A stretch of 53,125 bases of DNA from Phallusia fumigata (Eukaryota > Chordata > Ascidiacea > Phlebobranchia > Ascidiidae). The notes below the pieces were generated by a model. That model was not told where the DNA came from. It was given only the letters and a program-made list of their open reading frames with translations, and ran no database searches. Of this stretch, positions 52,673-53,125 are shown piece by piece. Within the stretch, counting starts at the first letter, position 1, and every line of letters starts with the position of its first letter. Where the stretch lies: positions 1 to 53,125 of the forward strand of contig QXVZ01012168.1 of assembly GCA_008931825.1 (NCBI GenBank), in the 5' to 3' direction. The translations under genes and the position numbers were made by a program.

Positions 52673-52690
52673 CGCTATTTGCAGGACTTT

Positions 52691-52700
52691 CAAAGAGGAA
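52691..52700 (-). promoter_or_regulatory. TOP-like initiator of RPL37
   Basis: On the minus strand TTCCTCTTTG ends about 20 nt before the ATG at 52672. Transcription starting at the first C (about 52698) would give a 5' terminal oligopyrimidine tract and a 5' UTR of about 26 nt, the usual arrangement for ribosomal protein genes. Confidence 0.45.
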
Positions 52701-53125
52701 TCATGCAGATATTTTTAGCAAGAGCTCCACTTAGTGTCTGAAAATTATGGTAACCGCTTTACAAGATATATTTTTATTGTTTAGTGTTTTTGTCTGTTGC
52801 TTTTTATTTTTGCTTTATTTTTTTTTAATACAAATTTGGGAAATAAATATTTTACCTCTTTGAGTCATAAGCCTCAAAAAAATACTTAAATATTAGGTTG
52901 CGGTAAATAATTTTGAATTAGTCTTGTTTAAAAACAAAATATTTTGAGAATTAATCATATTACTTCCAATATAATTCAGTTGGTGTATGATTTGGCAAAA
53001 TGTGTGTTTTCCACACCAGGTTTCTTATATTCTGCGAAGAATCTGGTTGCTGTAGGAACGTATTATGAAAGCCAATTCATTGGTTTAAATTGTCACGTGA
53101 ACAGCCCGACACGCTTCGTGGACTT
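52701..53125. other. AT-rich flank upstream of RPL37
   Basis: A T- and A-rich sequence without a recognisable gene; it probably carries the RPL37 promoter. No specific element can be named. Confidence 0.4.

Overview
This is eukaryotic genomic DNA with intron-rich, compact genes. GT-AG introns are mostly under 1 kb and several exons begin or end mid-codon. The gene set is a giant insect-type apolipophorin/apoB-like lipoprotein with a von Willebrand D domain, RPF1, RPL37, an acid-phosphatase-like protein, a secreted type-B carboxylesterase, and an eight-helix membrane protein family known from marine invertebrates. A marine invertebrate is most likely; an ascidian tunicate such as Ciona is my best guess, but the sequence alone does not prove it.

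Layout. 864-6464 (- strand): a pair of paralogous multipass membrane protein genes, plus a third, truncated copy that is probably an assembly artefact. 7733-10195 (+): RPF1, a Brix-domain ribosome biogenesis factor. 10972-14359 (+): a membrane-anchored purple-acid-phosphatase homologue with altered catalytic residues and one missing exon. 14360-17840: a gene-poor stretch ending in a TATA promoter. 17841-42663 (+): the lipoprotein gene, about 35 exons and about 5,490 codons. One exon of 11.14 kb encodes about 3,713 residues. 45207-49087 (-): an 11-exon secreted carboxylesterase/cholinesterase-like gene. 50622-52672 (-): RPL37, with a TOP-like start and an intron directly after the ATG, but with three of the four zinc-ribbon cysteines gone. 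Two short hAT-type MITEs, a tRNA-derived SINE-like element and several small repeats lie between genes or in introns.

Assembly. There are eight single N bases (2877, 7424, 13027, 21352, 24711, 44591, 45006, 49541). Seven of them border sequence that is repeated almost exactly nearby. The simplest reading is that overlapping contigs from two haplotypes were joined end to end without merging. The apparent tandem duplications (membrane gene copy B, lipoprotein exons 2-9, esterase exons 6-8) should therefore not be counted as real. At 13027 the N instead hides a missing exon.

Function. The genes do not form an obvious pathway. RPF1 and RPL37 both serve the large ribosomal subunit. The lipoprotein, the esterase and the membrane-anchored phosphatase-like protein are secretory-pathway products. 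The strongest leads for follow-up are the giant single exon with its internal beta-repeat periodicity, the RPL37 without a zinc ribbon, and the acid phosphatase homologue with a remodelled active site.
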